Shown: piece after piece, positions 13,898-23,106 of the stretch
Layout: every line of letters begins with the position of its first letter
Position numbering within the stretch: the first letter of the stretch is position 1
Assembly (NCBI RefSeq): GCF_000719335.1
Contig: NZ_JOGB01000053.1
Span: forward strand, 1 to 46,133
Direction: 5' to 3'
From: Streptomyces sp. NRRL S-87
GTDB lineage: Bacteria > Actinomycetota > Actinomycetes > Streptomycetales > Streptomycetaceae
Length of the DNA stretch: 46,133 nucleotides
Position numbers and translations under genes: made by a program
Notes under the pieces: model-generated
The model's input: only the letters and a program-made list of their open reading frames with translations
Databases searched by the model: none
What the model was told of the DNA's origin: nothing

Positions 13898-16800
13898 ATG
13901 CGATACGCGATTCTCGGCAGTGCCCAGGTGGTACGGGACGACGGCAGCCCGGTCGCCCTCGGCGGCGCACGGCTGCGCGCACTCGTCACCGCGCTGGCCC
14001 TGCGGCCCGGTCGGGCCGTGCCCGCCGGGACGCTGGTCGCCGAGATCTGGGACGGCGCGGAGCCCGCGGACGCCGTGGCCGCGCTCCAGGCGCTGGTCGG
14101 CCGGCTCCGCCGCGCCCTCGGCCACCACCACGTGCTGTCCGACGCCGGGGGCTACCGGCTCGCCGCGGACCGGGAGGCCGTGGACGCGTACCGCCTCGAC
14201 CGGCTCGCCCGCGAGGCCGCCGCCGAGCTGGCCGCCGGGCATCCGGACCGGGCCGCCGCGCTCTACGACGAGGCCCTCGCCCTCTGGCGCGGCCCCGCCC
14301 TGGCGGACCTGCCCGAACCGGGCGCCGAAGCGGCCCGGTTGGAGGCGGTGCGCCGCGATGCCCGCCGCGGCCGGATCACCGCCGCGCTCGCGCTCGGCGA
14401 GGCGGACCGGGCCCTGCCCGAGCTGACCGCGCTGTGCGCCGACCACCCGTTCGACGAGCCGCTGCAGGCCCTGCGGATCCGCGCGCTGCGGGCCGCGGGA
14501 CGGCCCGCCGAGGCCCTGGTCGCGTACGAGGACGTGCGCCGCGGCCTCGCCGACCGGCTCGGCACGGACCCCGGCCCGGAACTCCGGGCGCTGCACGGCG
14601 AACTCCTCGCCCCCGACCGGGCACCGCGGCCGACGTCCCCCACGACCCGCCCCGGATCCACCCGGACGCCCGACACCGGAACCGCGACGGCACCCGACAC
14701 CCGGAGCGTGCCCGCATCGGGTGCCGCGGCGGCGGATGCCCGGGCGGTCGCGGCGCCCGGGACCGGGACCGGGACGGCGCAGACCGCCGCCGGGGCCTCC
14801 GGTGGCTCCGGCGGCCCGGAGCGGACCGGGTCCGCAACCGCTCCGACCCGCCCCGCCGGCAACCTGCGGGCCCGCCTGACCACGTTCGTCGGGCGCGAGG
14901 AGGACATCCGGGTCGTCACCGAGGACCTCGGTGCCGCACGGCTCGTCACGCTGCTCGGACCCGGCGGCTCGGGCAAGACGCGGCTTTCCCTCGAAGCGGC
15001 CGAGGCCCTCGGCCGCAGTGCCGGCCGCGACGGCACGTGGCTCGTCGAACTCGCGCCCGTGGAGGCCCCCGAGGACGTGCCCGAGGCGGTCCTGGGCGCC
15101 CTCGGCGCCCGCGAGACCAAGCTGCGCGGCGCCGCCGCCGAGGAACTGCGCGCCATGACGGACCGCACCGGCGGTGACCCGCTGGCCCGGCTGATCGACC
15201 ACTGCGCCCCGCTCGAACTCCTGATCGTGCTCGACAACTGCGAGCACCTCGTCGCGGCCGCCGCCGACCTCGCCGAGGCCCTGCTCACGCACTGTCCGGG
15301 CGTGCGCGTCCTGGCCACCAGCCGTGAGCCCCTCGGCGTTCCGGGCGAGGTCACCCGCCCGGTCGAACCGCTGCCGGACCCGGTCGCCCTCCGCCTGCTG
15401 CAGGACCGGGGGGCCGCCGCCCGCCCCGGCTTCCGCACCGACGACGACCCCGACGCGGCCGCCGAGATCTGCCGCCGCCTCGACGGCCTGCCCCTCGCCA
15501 TCGAACTCGCCGCGGCCCGGCTCCGGATGCTCTCACCGCGCCAGATCGCCGACCGGCTCGACGACCGCTTCCGCCTCCTCACCAGCGGCGCCCGCACCGC
15601 GCTGCCCCGCCAGCAGACGCTGCGCGCGGTCGTCGACTGGTCGTGGGAGCTCCTCGACGAGCCCGAACGCACCGTCCTGCGCCGGCTGTCCGTGTTCGCC
15701 GGCGGCTGCGACCTCGCCGCCGCGGAGGCCGTCTGCGCCACGCCGGGGGACCGCTTCGACGTACCGCACGTGGTGGGCTCCCTCGTCGACAAGTCCCTGG
15801 TGGTGGTCGCCCCCGCGGACGACGGCCAGATGCGCTACCGCCTGCTGGAGACCGTGGCCGAGTACGCCGCGGAGCGCCTCACGGCGGCCACGTCCGAAGC
15901 CGCCCCCGCTTCCGGTCCCGCCCCCGCTTCCGGTCCCGCCCCCGCTTCCGGTCCCGCCCCCGCTTCCGGTCCCGCCCCCGCTTCCGGTCCCGCCACCGCC
16001 TCCGGTCCCGCCACCGCTTCCGCAGCCGCCACCGTCCCCCAAGCCGGCCCCGCTTCCGGCCACGTCCCCGACCGGGCTGCCACCGAGGCCCGTCACCTCG
16101 TCCACTACCGTGAACTGGCCCGGACCACCGAGCCCCTGCTGCGCAGCCGCCACCAGCGTGCCGCCGACGCCCGGTTCACCACCGAGTACGAGAACCTGCG
16201 CACCGCCCTGCGCCGTGCCGCCGCGGCCGGACAGGCCGACGAGGTGCTGTGCCTGGTGCACAGCCTCTCCTGGTACTGGCTGATGCACGACCTGCGCACC
16301 GAGGCCCGCCACTGGTCCGACGCGGCCGCCGCCCTCGGCCCCGACCCGTTCGCGCCGCCCGTCGTCCCCGCCGTGCCCGTGTACGAGAGGCTGCTCGACA
16401 CGCCTCCGCCGTACCACGGCGAGATACGGACCGAAGGCTGGCGCGGCGTCCAGATGATCCGGTTCGCCGCCCGCAGCGACCAGGGCGGCGGCGAGTGGTG
16501 GACCGAGGACTGGCCCGCCCGGGTCGAGGGCGTGCTCGCCGCCTACAGCCCCGGTCTGCCGCAGCTCAGCCGCCACCCGGGCGGCCTGTGGGTGTACGCC
16601 GTGATGCTGACCGGCGACGGCGAACTGCTGCGCCGCCACGTGGACGCCGCCGTCGAGACCTGCCGGGCGGGCGACCACCCGTGGGAGCTGGCGGCCGCCC
16701 TCCAGCTGCGCGCCAACATCCTCGCCAACCGGGCCGACTGGGCGCAGGGCGCGGCCCGCGACGCCGAGGAGAGCCTGGCCCTCTTCCGCCGGCTCGGCGA

Positions 16801-17560
16801 CGACTGGGGGTGCGCCGAGGCCCTCTCCGCCCGCGCCGAGTCGCTCGAGAAGCACGGGGAGTTCGCCCTGGCCGCGGCGGACTACCGGGCGGCCGTCCGG
16901 CACGCGCGGCGGCTCGGCGCGCACGCCCAGGTGACCGTCCTGGAGGTCCGGCTGGCCGGCACCCTCTCCGAACAGGGCCCCGCCGAGCAGGAGGAGGGCG
17001 AGCGGATGCTGCAGCGCATCCTGCAGGACCCCCCGCGGTTCGGCAACGAGGCCCTGCCGGCCGCCCGCATCTTCCTCGCCGTGCGCCTGGGCCGGACCGG
17101 CCGGCACGCCGAGGCGCGCGCCCAACTGGAGACCCTCCAGAGCGAGTTCCCGATCGGCTCGTACGCGGTCTTCGACGGTTTCCTGCTCGGCGCCCTCGCC
17201 TGGCTGGAGAACCTCGAAGGCCGGTACGAGGAGGCCCTCGCCGTGGTGCGCCGCGCGCTCGGCACGGTCCACGACAGCCTCTTGCGGATGGTCATTCCGC
17301 AGATGGCCGCGGTCTACTTCATGACCGCCGCGGAGGCCCTCGCCGGTCTCGGCGGCCCCGACCGGTCCCTCACGGCGGCCCGGCTGCTCGGTGCCTACGA
17401 GGCCCAACTCCCCGCCGGGCACGTGCCCGTGACCACGGAGCGGCAGAGCGCCGCCCGGACGGAGGCGCTGCTCAGGGCCGCCCTCGGGGACGCGGCGTAC
17501 GAGGCCGCCCACGCGGAGGGCACCGCGCTCGACCAGGACCGGGCCACCGCGCTCGTGTGA
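13898..17560 (+). CDS. AfsR/BTAD family ATPase transcriptional regulator
   Basis: 1220 residues. Order: OmpR-type winged helix (about 1-90, RYAILGSAQVVRDDG then LRRALGHHHVLSDAGGYRL), bacterial transcriptional activator domain BTAD (about 95-240), Thr/Ala/Pro linker (about 240-325), NB-ARC/STAND ATPase with P-loop GPGGSGKTRL near 353-362 and Walker B LIVLDNCEHL near 441-450, a 42-residue APASGP repeat (about 669-710), then helical TPR-like sequence to the end. This is the AfsR architecture of STAND activators that control secondary metabolism, where ATP binding gates activation. ATG at 13898. No biosynthetic cluster adjoins, so targets are unknown. Longer than AfsR itself (about 993 residues). 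Confidence 0.88.
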   Translation: MRYAILGSAQVVRDDGSPVALGGARLRALVTALALRPGRAVPAGTLVAEIWDGAEPADAVAALQALVGRLRRALGHHHVLSDAGGYRLAADREAVDAYRLDRLAREAAAELAAGHPDRAAALYDEALALWRGPALADLPEPGAEAARLEAVRRDARRGRITAALALGEADRALPELTALCADHPFDEPLQALRIRALRAAGRPAEALVAYEDVRRGLADRLGTDPGPELRALHGELLAPDRAPRPTSPTTRPGSTRTPDTGTATAPDTRSVPASGAAAADARAVAAPGTGTGTAQTAAGASGGSGGPERTGSATAPTRPAGNLRARLTTFVGREEDIRVVTEDLGAARLVTLLGPGGSGKTRLSLEAAEALGRSAGRDGTWLVELAPVEAPEDVPEAVLGALGARETKLRGAAAEELRAMTDRTGGDPLARLIDHCAPLELLIVLDNCEHLVAAAADLAEALLTHCPGVRVLATSREPLGVPGEVTRPVEPLPDPVALRLLQDRGAAARPGFRTDDDPDAAAEICRRLDGLPLAIELAAARLRMLSPRQIADRLDDRFRLLTSGARTALPRQQTLRAVVDWSWELLDEPERTVLRRLSVFAGGCDLAAAEAVCATPGDRFDVPHVVGSLVDKSLVVVAPADDGQMRYRLLETVAEYAAERLTAATSEAAPASGPAPASGPAPASGPAPASGPAPASGPATASGPATASAAATVPQAGPASGHVPDRAATEARHLVHYRELARTTEPLLRSRHQRAADARFTTEYENLRTALRRAAAAGQADEVLCLVHSLSWYWLMHDLRTEARHWSDAAAALGPDPFAPPVVPAVPVYERLLDTPPPYHGEIRTEGWRGVQMIRFAARSDQGGGEWWTEDWPARVEGVLAAYSPGLPQLSRHPGGLWVYAVMLTGDGELLRRHVDAAVETCRAGDHPWELAAALQLRANILANRADWAQGAARDAEESLALFRRLGDDWGCAEALSARAESLEKHGEFALAAADYRAAVRHARRLGAHAQVTVLEVRLAGTLSEQGPAEQEEGERMLQRILQDPPRFGNEALPAARIFLAVRLGRTGRHAEARAQLETLQSEFPIGSYAVFDGFLLGALAWLENLEGRYEEALAVVRRALGTVHDSLLRMVIPQMAAVYFMTAAEALAGLGGPDRSLTAARLLGAYEAQLPAGHVPVTTERQSAARTEALLRAALGDAAYEAAHAEGTALDQDRATALV
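15902..16027 (+). repeat. 18-bp in-frame minisatellite in AfsR-like gene
   Basis: Five identical units GCCCCCGCTTCCGGTCCC (15902-15991) are followed by two variants (15992-16027). Each encodes APASGP or ATASGP/ATASAA. Because 18 is a multiple of three, gain or loss of units keeps the frame and only changes the linker between the ATPase and TPR parts. Confidence 0.9.
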
Positions 17561-17579
17561 CGCGCGGGGGCGGCCGCGA

Positions 17580-17876
17580 TCAGCCCCGGCCCTTGGGGGG
17601 CCAGTAGTTGTGGACGGGGAAGACCCGGACCGCGGCCTTCTCGGGGTCGCTGGGCCAGCCCAGTTCGACGGCGAGCGGCATCATGCGCTCGGTGAACGCG
17701 TTCATCTGCTCCTCGGTCTCCCAGACGTCGAAGACCTCCAGGCCCTCGCCGGTGGGTACGCACGTGTGGGACACGCAGCCTTCGAAGATCTCCGGTGTCT
17801 CCTGGAGCTTCGCGTTGAGGGCGTCGTACTGGTCGGTGCTGATGCCGGGGAGCGCGGCGTGGACGAGGACCGCCAT
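17580..17876 (-). CDS. ABM-like (dimeric alpha-beta barrel) protein
   Basis: 98 residues. The pattern VLVHAALPGISTDQYDALNAKL, then GCVSHTCVPTGEGLEVFDVWETEEQMNAFTERMMPLAVELGW, is that of antibiotic-biosynthesis-monooxygenase-like small barrels, many of which are of unknown function. There is a strong GAGGAGGGAAAGG site before ATG 17876. It converges with the AfsR-like gene, with only 19 nt between the stops. No neighbour suggests a substrate. Confidence 0.78.
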   Translation of the reverse strand: MAVLVHAALPGISTDQYDALNAKLQETPEIFEGCVSHTCVPTGEGLEVFDVWETEEQMNAFTERMMPLAVELGWPSDPEKAAVRVFPVHNYWPPKGRG

Positions 17877-17969
17877 GGCCTTTCCCTCCTCGTGAGGTCG
17901 GACGTGGGGGCCGGCCCGGTCGCCCGGTGGCGGGCCGGGGCCCCGTCGCCCAGGACACCACGCCCCGGA

Positions 17970-18013
17970 CCGGACGGCATCCGGACGGCATCGGGACGGC
18001 GTCCGGACGGTGC
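17970..18013. repeat. 11-bp tandem repeat, four copies
   Basis: Copies of CCGGACGGCAT start at 17970 and 17981, with variants at 17992 and 18003. Period 11 is one helical turn. It lies upstream of the ABM-like gene and downstream of the hydrolase gene, both on the minus strand, so it could affect the ABM-like promoter. Confidence 0.55.
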
Positions 18014-18074
18014 CCTCACGACTGCCCGGCGGCGGCCGGGCCGGGGCCGGTCGGCAGCCCCGCGGCCCCGGACC

Positions 18075-18935
18075 TCACCTCGGTGCCGGGCCGCCACCCG
18101 CTCCGCCCAGGAAGTCGGCGATCAGCCGGTTCGTGGGCTCGGGCAACGCGGTGGGGAGCGCGAAGTGGGTCAGGCCGGGCAGGACCTCGACCCGGGCGTG
18201 CGGGACGGCCGCCCGGGCGCGGACGGCGATCCGCGCCGCGTCGTGCACGGCGCTGTGCTCGGCGAACAGCACCAGCAGCGGGGCCCGCAGCCCCGCCGGG
18301 TCCACCCGCCGCCCCGTGACCGGCCGCCGGCCGGCGAAGGCCTCGGCGGCCAGGGCGTACAGGCGCTGCCACTGCGGGTCGGTGCGGGTACCCGCCGTCT
18401 CCCGTGCCACGAAGCGCAGCGCGCGGGCCCGCGTCGGCCGCGCCAGCAGCGGCAGCGAGCGCAGCAGGAACCCGGCCCGGAAGCCCCCGAAGCACTGCGT
18501 CGGGTCCAGCAGCACGAGCCGGTCCACCCGGCCGGGCGCGTGCAGGGCGTACGAGGCGGCGAGCCAGGCCCCGTACGAGTGCCCCAGCAGGTGCGCCCGT
18601 GCGACGCCCAGGCCGTCGAGCACGGCGTCGAGCCAGGCCGTCAGGTCGGCGGGGCCGCCCAGCGGGCGGCCGGCCGGGACGCTGCGTCCGGCGTCCCGGA
18701 GGACGTCGACGGCCAGCACGCGGTGGCGTGCCCCCAGCGCCCGGGCGTTGCCGAACCAGACGGTGCCGGTGGCACCGCCGCCGTGCAGCAGGACCAGCGG
18801 GGGCGCGTCGGGCGGCCCGTAGACGTGGACGCGGGTGCTGCCGTACGGCGTGGGCACGTCCAGCTCGCGCGTGCCGTCCGGCCAGCGGGCGAGCAGGGCG
18901 TCGTAGGCGGCGGAGAACTCCTCTTGGGCGGACAC
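18075..18935 (-). CDS. alpha/beta hydrolase (serine hydrolase type)
   Basis: 286 residues with a complete-looking catalytic set: oxyanion HGGG at 51-54, nucleophile S120 in GHSYG, and His in the C-terminal GLTHFALP. The acid is probably the Asp/Glu near FAEHSAVHD. The N-terminal half has the beta-strand VLAVDVLRDAGRS. GTG start at 18935 with a weak GGGGG site. Substrate unknown; esterase, lipase or C-C hydrolase activity are all possible. Upstream on the same strand is the MFS gene about 200 nt away. Confidence 0.83.
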   Translation of the reverse strand: MSAQEEFSAAYDALLARWPDGTRELDVPTPYGSTRVHVYGPPDAPPLVLLHGGGATGTVWFGNARALGARHRVLAVDVLRDAGRSVPAGRPLGGPADLTAWLDAVLDGLGVARAHLLGHSYGAWLAASYALHAPGRVDRLVLLDPTQCFGGFRAGFLLRSLPLLARPTRARALRFVARETAGTRTDPQWQRLYALAAEAFAGRRPVTGRRVDPAGLRAPLLVLFAEHSAVHDAARIAVRARAAVPHARVEVLPGLTHFALPTALPEPTNRLIADFLGGAGGGPAPR

Positions 18936-19135
18936 GCGAACCCCCGTCTGCGGTCGTTGCCCCGCCCGTACCCGATCACGTGCGGGCGGATAGGCGCCGA
19001 CCCTATCCGGCCCCGCGCGCGAAGATCACGCCGCCCCCGGCCGACTCTCCACCGCGCGGACGGAGTTGCGGCGGTGGCGCGGCGGTTGGACCGCGAGGGA
19101 CGGGCCCTCGGCCGCCCCGTCGGCCCGGTGCGCGG

Positions 19136-20389
19136 TCACGCCGGCCGGTGCCCGGCCGCATCCGACGCCTGCTTCGGGGCGGCCGCCGGGGCGGCCGGAC
19201 CGGCGCCGACCGCCTCCCGGTCCCGTCCGGCCGGGACCAGGTGCCGTACCAGGGCGGTGCCGGCGAGCAGGCCGACCAGCGCGCACACGGCCGGCCAACC
19301 GAAGGCGGCGTACGCCCGGACGCCGAGCCACGAGCCGACGGTGCCGCCCGAGTACGCACAGGTCATGTAGGCCGTGTTCAGGCGGCTGCGGGCGTCCGCG
19401 CGCAGGGCGTACATCCGCGACTGGTTGGCGACCGCGCCGGACTGCATGGCGACGTCCAGGAGCAGGATGCCCGCGGTCAGGGCGACGAGACCGACCGTCC
19501 CGCCCAGGGCTCCGGCCGCGAGGACCACGGCCGCGGAGAGGATCCCGAGCAGCGTCACCAGGTTCACCGGGCCGGGGCCGTACCGGTCCACCAGGCGTCC
19601 GGCGTACGGAGTGCACAGCATCGTGGCGGCGCCGACCAGGGCGAGGACGCCGACGGCCGAGGTGCCGTACCCGTACTCGGGGCCGGTCAGGAGCAGCGCC
19701 ACACAGGTCCAGGCCGCCGAGAAGCCGCCGAACGCGGCGGCCTGGTACAGGCAGGAGCGGCGCAGCTCCGGCTCGGTGCGCAGCAGGCGCAGGGGTTCGG
19801 CCAGGAAGCGGACGTACGGGAGGCGGGCGGCGTCGGGGGCCGGGGTGGTGGCCGGCGCCGCGTACGCCATGACCCCGGCCAGTACCAGGGTGACCGCCGC
19901 AGCCACCAGGTAGGGTGCCCGCCAGCCCAGCCACTCGCCCAGCGTCCCGCTGAACGCACGGGCCAGCAGCATGCCGCCCGTCGAGCCGCTCAACAGCGTG
20001 CCGAGCACCGCGCCCCGGCGCTCGGGCGCCACCAGCCCGGCCGCCAGCGGGCCGATGATCTGCGCGGCCACCGTGGTGAGTCCGACCAGGACGCTCGCCG
20101 CGACCAGGGGCGGCAGCGACGGGGCGCAGCCCGCGCCGAGCAGGGCCAGGCCGGCCAGGGCGAGCAGCACGACCAGCAGCGTGCGGTGCCGGAACCGGTC
20201 GCCGAGCGGCACCAGGAAGACCATGCCCGCCGTGTAGCCGATCTGGGTGGCCGTCACCACCACGGTGGCGGTGTCGGGGGAGACGCCCAGGCCGGTGGCG
20301 ATGAGCGGGCCCACGGCCTGCGGGAAGTAGAGGTTGCCCACGGCCACGGCGCAGGTCACGGCCAGGATCAGCACGAGTCGACGGCTCAT
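19136..20389 (-). CDS. MFS transporter
   Basis: 417 residues with twelve predicted membrane helices. The first helix region reads LILAVTCAVAVGNLYFPQAVGPLIATGLGVSPDTA, and the cytoplasmic loop 2-3 motif is present as GDRFRHR. The central loop includes RTEPELRRS, and the C-terminal tail is Ala/Pro-rich. The NLYFPQAVGPLIA segment is that of a family often annotated as an MFS drug/arabinose-efflux-type transporter. ATG at 20389 is preferred over an in-frame GTG at 20407. No divergent regulator is adjacent; substrate unknown. Confidence 0.87.
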   Translation of the reverse strand: MSRRLVLILAVTCAVAVGNLYFPQAVGPLIATGLGVSPDTATVVVTATQIGYTAGMVFLVPLGDRFRHRTLLVVLLALAGLALLGAGCAPSLPPLVAASVLVGLTTVAAQIIGPLAAGLVAPERRGAVLGTLLSGSTGGMLLARAFSGTLGEWLGWRAPYLVAAAVTLVLAGVMAYAAPATTPAPDAARLPYVRFLAEPLRLLRTEPELRRSCLYQAAAFGGFSAAWTCVALLLTGPEYGYGTSAVGVLALVGAATMLCTPYAGRLVDRYGPGPVNLVTLLGILSAAVVLAAGALGGTVGLVALTAGILLLDVAMQSGAVANQSRMYALRADARSRLNTAYMTCAYSGGTVGSWLGVRAYAAFGWPAVCALVGLLAGTALVRHLVPAGRDREAVGAGPAAPAAAPKQASDAAGHRPA

Positions 20390-20453
20390 ACCCGAAGTCC
20401 ACGCCACCGACCGCGCCCTGCCAAACGATGTAGCCCTGGGCTAAACGGTCCGG

Positions 20454-20495
20454 CCTCCCGGACGCCCGCCGCGCGGTCGGTGGGCGTCCGGGAGG
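20454..20495. terminator. hairpin after the M15-like gene
   Basis: Perfect 14-bp stem CCTCCCGGACGCCC (20454-20467) and GGGCGTCCGGGAGG (20482-20495) with a 14-nt loop. It starts 12 nt past the stop of the secreted M15-like gene at 20507, as expected for its terminator, and lies 65 nt upstream of the MFS start. Confidence 0.7.
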
Positions 20496-20506
20496 GAACG
20501 TCGGGT

Positions 20507-21016
20507 TCAGCAGCCGCCGCAGTTGAAGTACGTGACGTCCCAGTGGTTGCCCTCGTCGGCGTACAGGTTGCCGGCGCCGGACTTCCACTGGGGTGCCCCG
20601 TCGCCGCGCAGGCCGACGTAGGCGAAGGTGTTCTTGATGTAGGTGCCGATGCACGTGTACTTGGCGAAGTCCAGCTTGTAGCCGTTCCAGTGCGAGTACG
20701 TGCCGGACGCGTGCCCGGTCTCGGTCCCGCCGGTGATGTTGAGGGCGCAGCCGCTCGCGCCCTTGAGGGTCTGGGCGCCCTGGGCAGTCGCGAGGTTGAG
20801 CTGCTCGAAGGAGGTACAGGTGGGGTTGTTGCGGTCGGAGCAGCCGCCGGACGAGGACCAGGTGATGCCCGAACTCCGGAACATCGAGGTCGCGGTGGCG
20901 TGACTGATCTTGGTGGCGGCGTGGGCGTCCGTCGCGCCCGTGAGCACGCCGACACCGGGGGCGAAAAGGGCGCCGAGGACGAGGGCGAGTGCGCTGAGGA
21001 CCGGGCGAACCTTCAT
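20507..21016 (-). CDS. secreted M15-like metallopeptidase domain protein
   Basis: 169 residues with a Sec signal peptide cleaved near DAHA-A (about 33). The mature part has the zinc-site pattern of M15 D-Ala-D-Ala carboxypeptidases: SHWNGYKLDF with H109 and D116 (H-x6-D) and DEGNHWD with E155 and H158. Cys59, 67, 90, 122, 166 and 169 could form three disulfides. Length fits one catalytic domain with no cell-wall-binding repeats. It is predicted to act on peptidoglycan crosspeptides outside the cell; family by motif only. A good GGAGAGA site precedes ATG 21016. Confidence 0.77.
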   Translation of the reverse strand: MKVRPVLSALALVLGALFAPGVGVLTGATDAHAATKISHATATSMFRSSGITWSSSGGCSDRNNPTCTSFEQLNLATAQGAQTLKGASGCALNITGGTETGHASGTYSHWNGYKLDFAKYTCIGTYIKNTFAYVGLRGDGAPQWKSGAGNLYADEGNHWDVTYFNCGGC

Positions 21017-21275
21017 GGCGTGTCTCTCCTGCGGGTCACCGTGCGGAATGGGACGGGCGTGCAGGTGGGGCCCGGAGTGCCGACCGGGCACACCGATGGT
21101 GCCCGACCGCCCGGCGCCCCCGCCAGGGGGCCGGGCCCGCGGCGGAGGACCGTGCCCCCGCCGGGGTGCGGGGCCGCTGTCGCCGGCCGTCGCCCCGGGC
21201 CGGACGTGCGCCGCGGCAGGATGTGACAGAAGCCCGTCATTGTGGTCGTGCGGGGTGCGCGGCGAGGATGGGCGC

Positions 21276-22268
21276 ATGTCCACCACGTCCACCACCCGCC
21301 GCGTCGTCATCGCGGTCTTCCCCGATGTCGACCTCCTCGACGTCACCGGTCCGGCCGAGGTGTTCGCGCTGGCCGACCGCGAGACGGGCGGCCGGGCGGG
21401 CTACGAGGTGCTGCTGGCCGCACCGGGGGCCGGGACCGTCACCACCTCGGCGGGGGTGCGGCTCGTCGCCGACCTGTCGTTCGCCGAGGTCGACGGGGTC
21501 ATGGACACCCTGCTGGTGCCGGGGGCGGTGGACGTGCACCCGGACGGACCGGTCGCCCGGATCGACCGGGACGTGGTGGCGTGGCTCGGGAGGGTCGCGC
21601 CGCTGGCCCGCCGGGTGGCCTCGGTGTGCGTGGGCGCGCACCTGCTGGCCGCCGCGGGGCTGCTGGACGGCAGGACGGCCACCACCCACTGGTCGACCGC
21701 CGCCCAACTGGCCGCCGACCACCCGGCGGTGACGGTGGACCCCGACCCGATCTTCGTACGGTCCGGCAACGTGTGGACCGGCGCCGGGATCAGCGCCTGC
21801 ATGGACCTCGCGCTGGCGCTGGTCGCCGACGACCTGGGGGAGGAGGTGGCGCTGGCCGTGGCCCGGCAACTGGTCATGTACCTCAAGAGGCAGGGCGGAC
21901 AGAGCCAGTTCTCGGTCCCGCTGAGCCGGCCGCCGGCCGCCCGAAGGGACATCGACGAGCTGCGCGTGTTCATCGCCGAGCACCTCGACGACGACCTGTC
22001 GGCGGCCGCGCTGGCGGCGCGGATGTGTCTGAGCGAGCGCCATTTCGCCCGGGTCTTCCGCCAGGAGACCGGCACGACGCCGGCGGCGTACGTCGAGGCC
22101 GCCCGGGTGGAGGCGGTCCGCCGGCTGCTGGAGAGCACCGACGAGCCGCTGGACCGGGTGGCCGCGGACAGCGGGCTGGGCTCGGTGGAGACCCTGCACC
22201 GCGCGCTGCGCAAACAGATCGGGACCACCCCGGCGGCCTACCGGCGCCGCTTCCGCACCACGGGCTGA
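21276..22268 (+). CDS. GlxA family AraC-type transcriptional regulator
   Basis: 330 residues. An N-terminal DJ-1/PfpI-like domain (about 9-190: VVIAVFPDVDLLDVTGPAEVFALA, nucleophile-elbow-like SVCVGAHLLAAAGLLDGRTATTHW) is joined to a C-terminal AraC HTH (about 230-328: MCLSERHFARVFRQETGTTPAAYVEAARVEAVRRLL, then GSVETLHRALRKQIGTTPAAYRRRF). This is the GlxA arrangement. The isochorismatase-family gene follows 130 nt downstream on the same strand and is its probable target or operon partner. ATG at 21276. Confidence 0.9.
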   Translation: MSTTSTTRRVVIAVFPDVDLLDVTGPAEVFALADRETGGRAGYEVLLAAPGAGTVTTSAGVRLVADLSFAEVDGVMDTLLVPGAVDVHPDGPVARIDRDVVAWLGRVAPLARRVASVCVGAHLLAAAGLLDGRTATTHWSTAAQLAADHPAVTVDPDPIFVRSGNVWTGAGISACMDLALALVADDLGEEVALAVARQLVMYLKRQGGQSQFSVPLSRPPAARRDIDELRVFIAEHLDDDLSAAALAARMCLSERHFARVFRQETGTTPAAYVEAARVEAVRRLLESTDEPLDRVAADSGLGSVETLHRALRKQIGTTPAAYRRRFRTTG

Positions 22269-22397
22269 GGCCTTCCCCCCTCCCGTACCCGTTTCGTCCG
22301 CCCCGGGCGGGCGCCGGCGTGCGGTCCCTCCGGGGCCGCCCGGCGGAGCCCGCCGCATCACTTCACTTCACTTCACTCGAACAGGAGTTCCCTACCC

Positions 22398-23066
22398 ATG
22401 TCCTCGTCCACGTCCTCGTCCCCGTCCACGCCCGAGTTCACGTCCACGCCCCCGTCCCCGTCCCCGTCCAAGACGCTGCGCGACGTCATCGGCCTCGACG
22501 ACCGCCTCCCCCGGCTCGCCGACAGCACCGTCGTCCTGATCGACTTCCAGAACACCTACCGCACCGGCGTGATGGCCCTCGAAGGCGCCGAAGAGGCCCT
22601 GGCGGCCGGGGCCCGCCTGCTGGCCGCCGCCCGTGCCGCCGGGGCCCGCGTCGTCCACGTCGTCAACGACGGCGGCGCGGACACCCCGTACGACATCCGC
22701 GCCGAGATCGGCGCCATCAGCGCCGAGGTGGCCCCGGCCGACGGGGAGCCGGTGGTCGTCAAGGCGGTGCCCAACGCCTTCCACGGCACCGACCTGGAGA
22801 AGACCCTGCGCGACCTGGGTGCAGGCGAGGACCTGGTGCTCGCCGGCTTCATGACCCACATGTGCGTCGCCTTCACCGCGCAGGGGGCCTTCAACCTCGG
22901 TTTCCGCCCCACCGTCGTCGCCGAGGCCACCGCCACCCGGCCGCTCACCGCCCCCGACGGCACCGTCGTGTCCGCGGCCGCGCTCCGGACGGCGGCGCTG
23001 ACCACCGTGGCCGACCTGTTCGGCGTCGTGGCCGCAACGGTCGCCGACCTCACCGCCCGCCCCTGA
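22398..23066 (+). CDS. isochorismatase family cysteine hydrolase
   Basis: 222 residues with the catalytic triad of the family: D49 (LIDFQNTY), K122 (VVKAVPNAFHG) and C156 (GFMTHMCVAFT, with the usual cis-peptide region before Cys). Known members hydrolyse isochorismate, nicotinamide or N-carbamoyl amines; which one applies cannot be told. Residues 1-24 are a Ser/Thr/Pro low-complexity extension coded by a CGTCC-rich repeat, unusual for the family. Clear GGAG site before ATG 22398. Short CTTCA repeats precede it at about 22356-22377. It pairs with the GlxA-type regulator upstream. Confidence 0.88.
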   Translation: MSSSTSSSPSTPEFTSTPPSPSPSKTLRDVIGLDDRLPRLADSTVVLIDFQNTYRTGVMALEGAEEALAAGARLLAAARAAGARVVHVVNDGGADTPYDIRAEIGAISAEVAPADGEPVVVKAVPNAFHGTDLEKTLRDLGAGEDLVLAGFMTHMCVAFTAQGAFNLGFRPTVVAEATATRPLTAPDGTVVSAAALRTAALTTVADLFGVVAATVADLTARP

Positions 23067-23106
23067 CGTCGCCGTACCGGCGATCCGGCGCCGGTGGTGG
23101 CGCAGG

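Noticed and set aside
13520..17512. Two large minus-strand ORFs opposite the AfsR-like gene
   Set aside because: No recognised domain, Gly/Arg/Pro-rich, exactly antisense to a complete STAND regulator; typical high-GC shadows.
22356..22377. CTTCA repeat as a promoter element for the isochorismatase gene
   Set aside because: Simple pentamer slippage with no hexamer match; left as a note in that gene.
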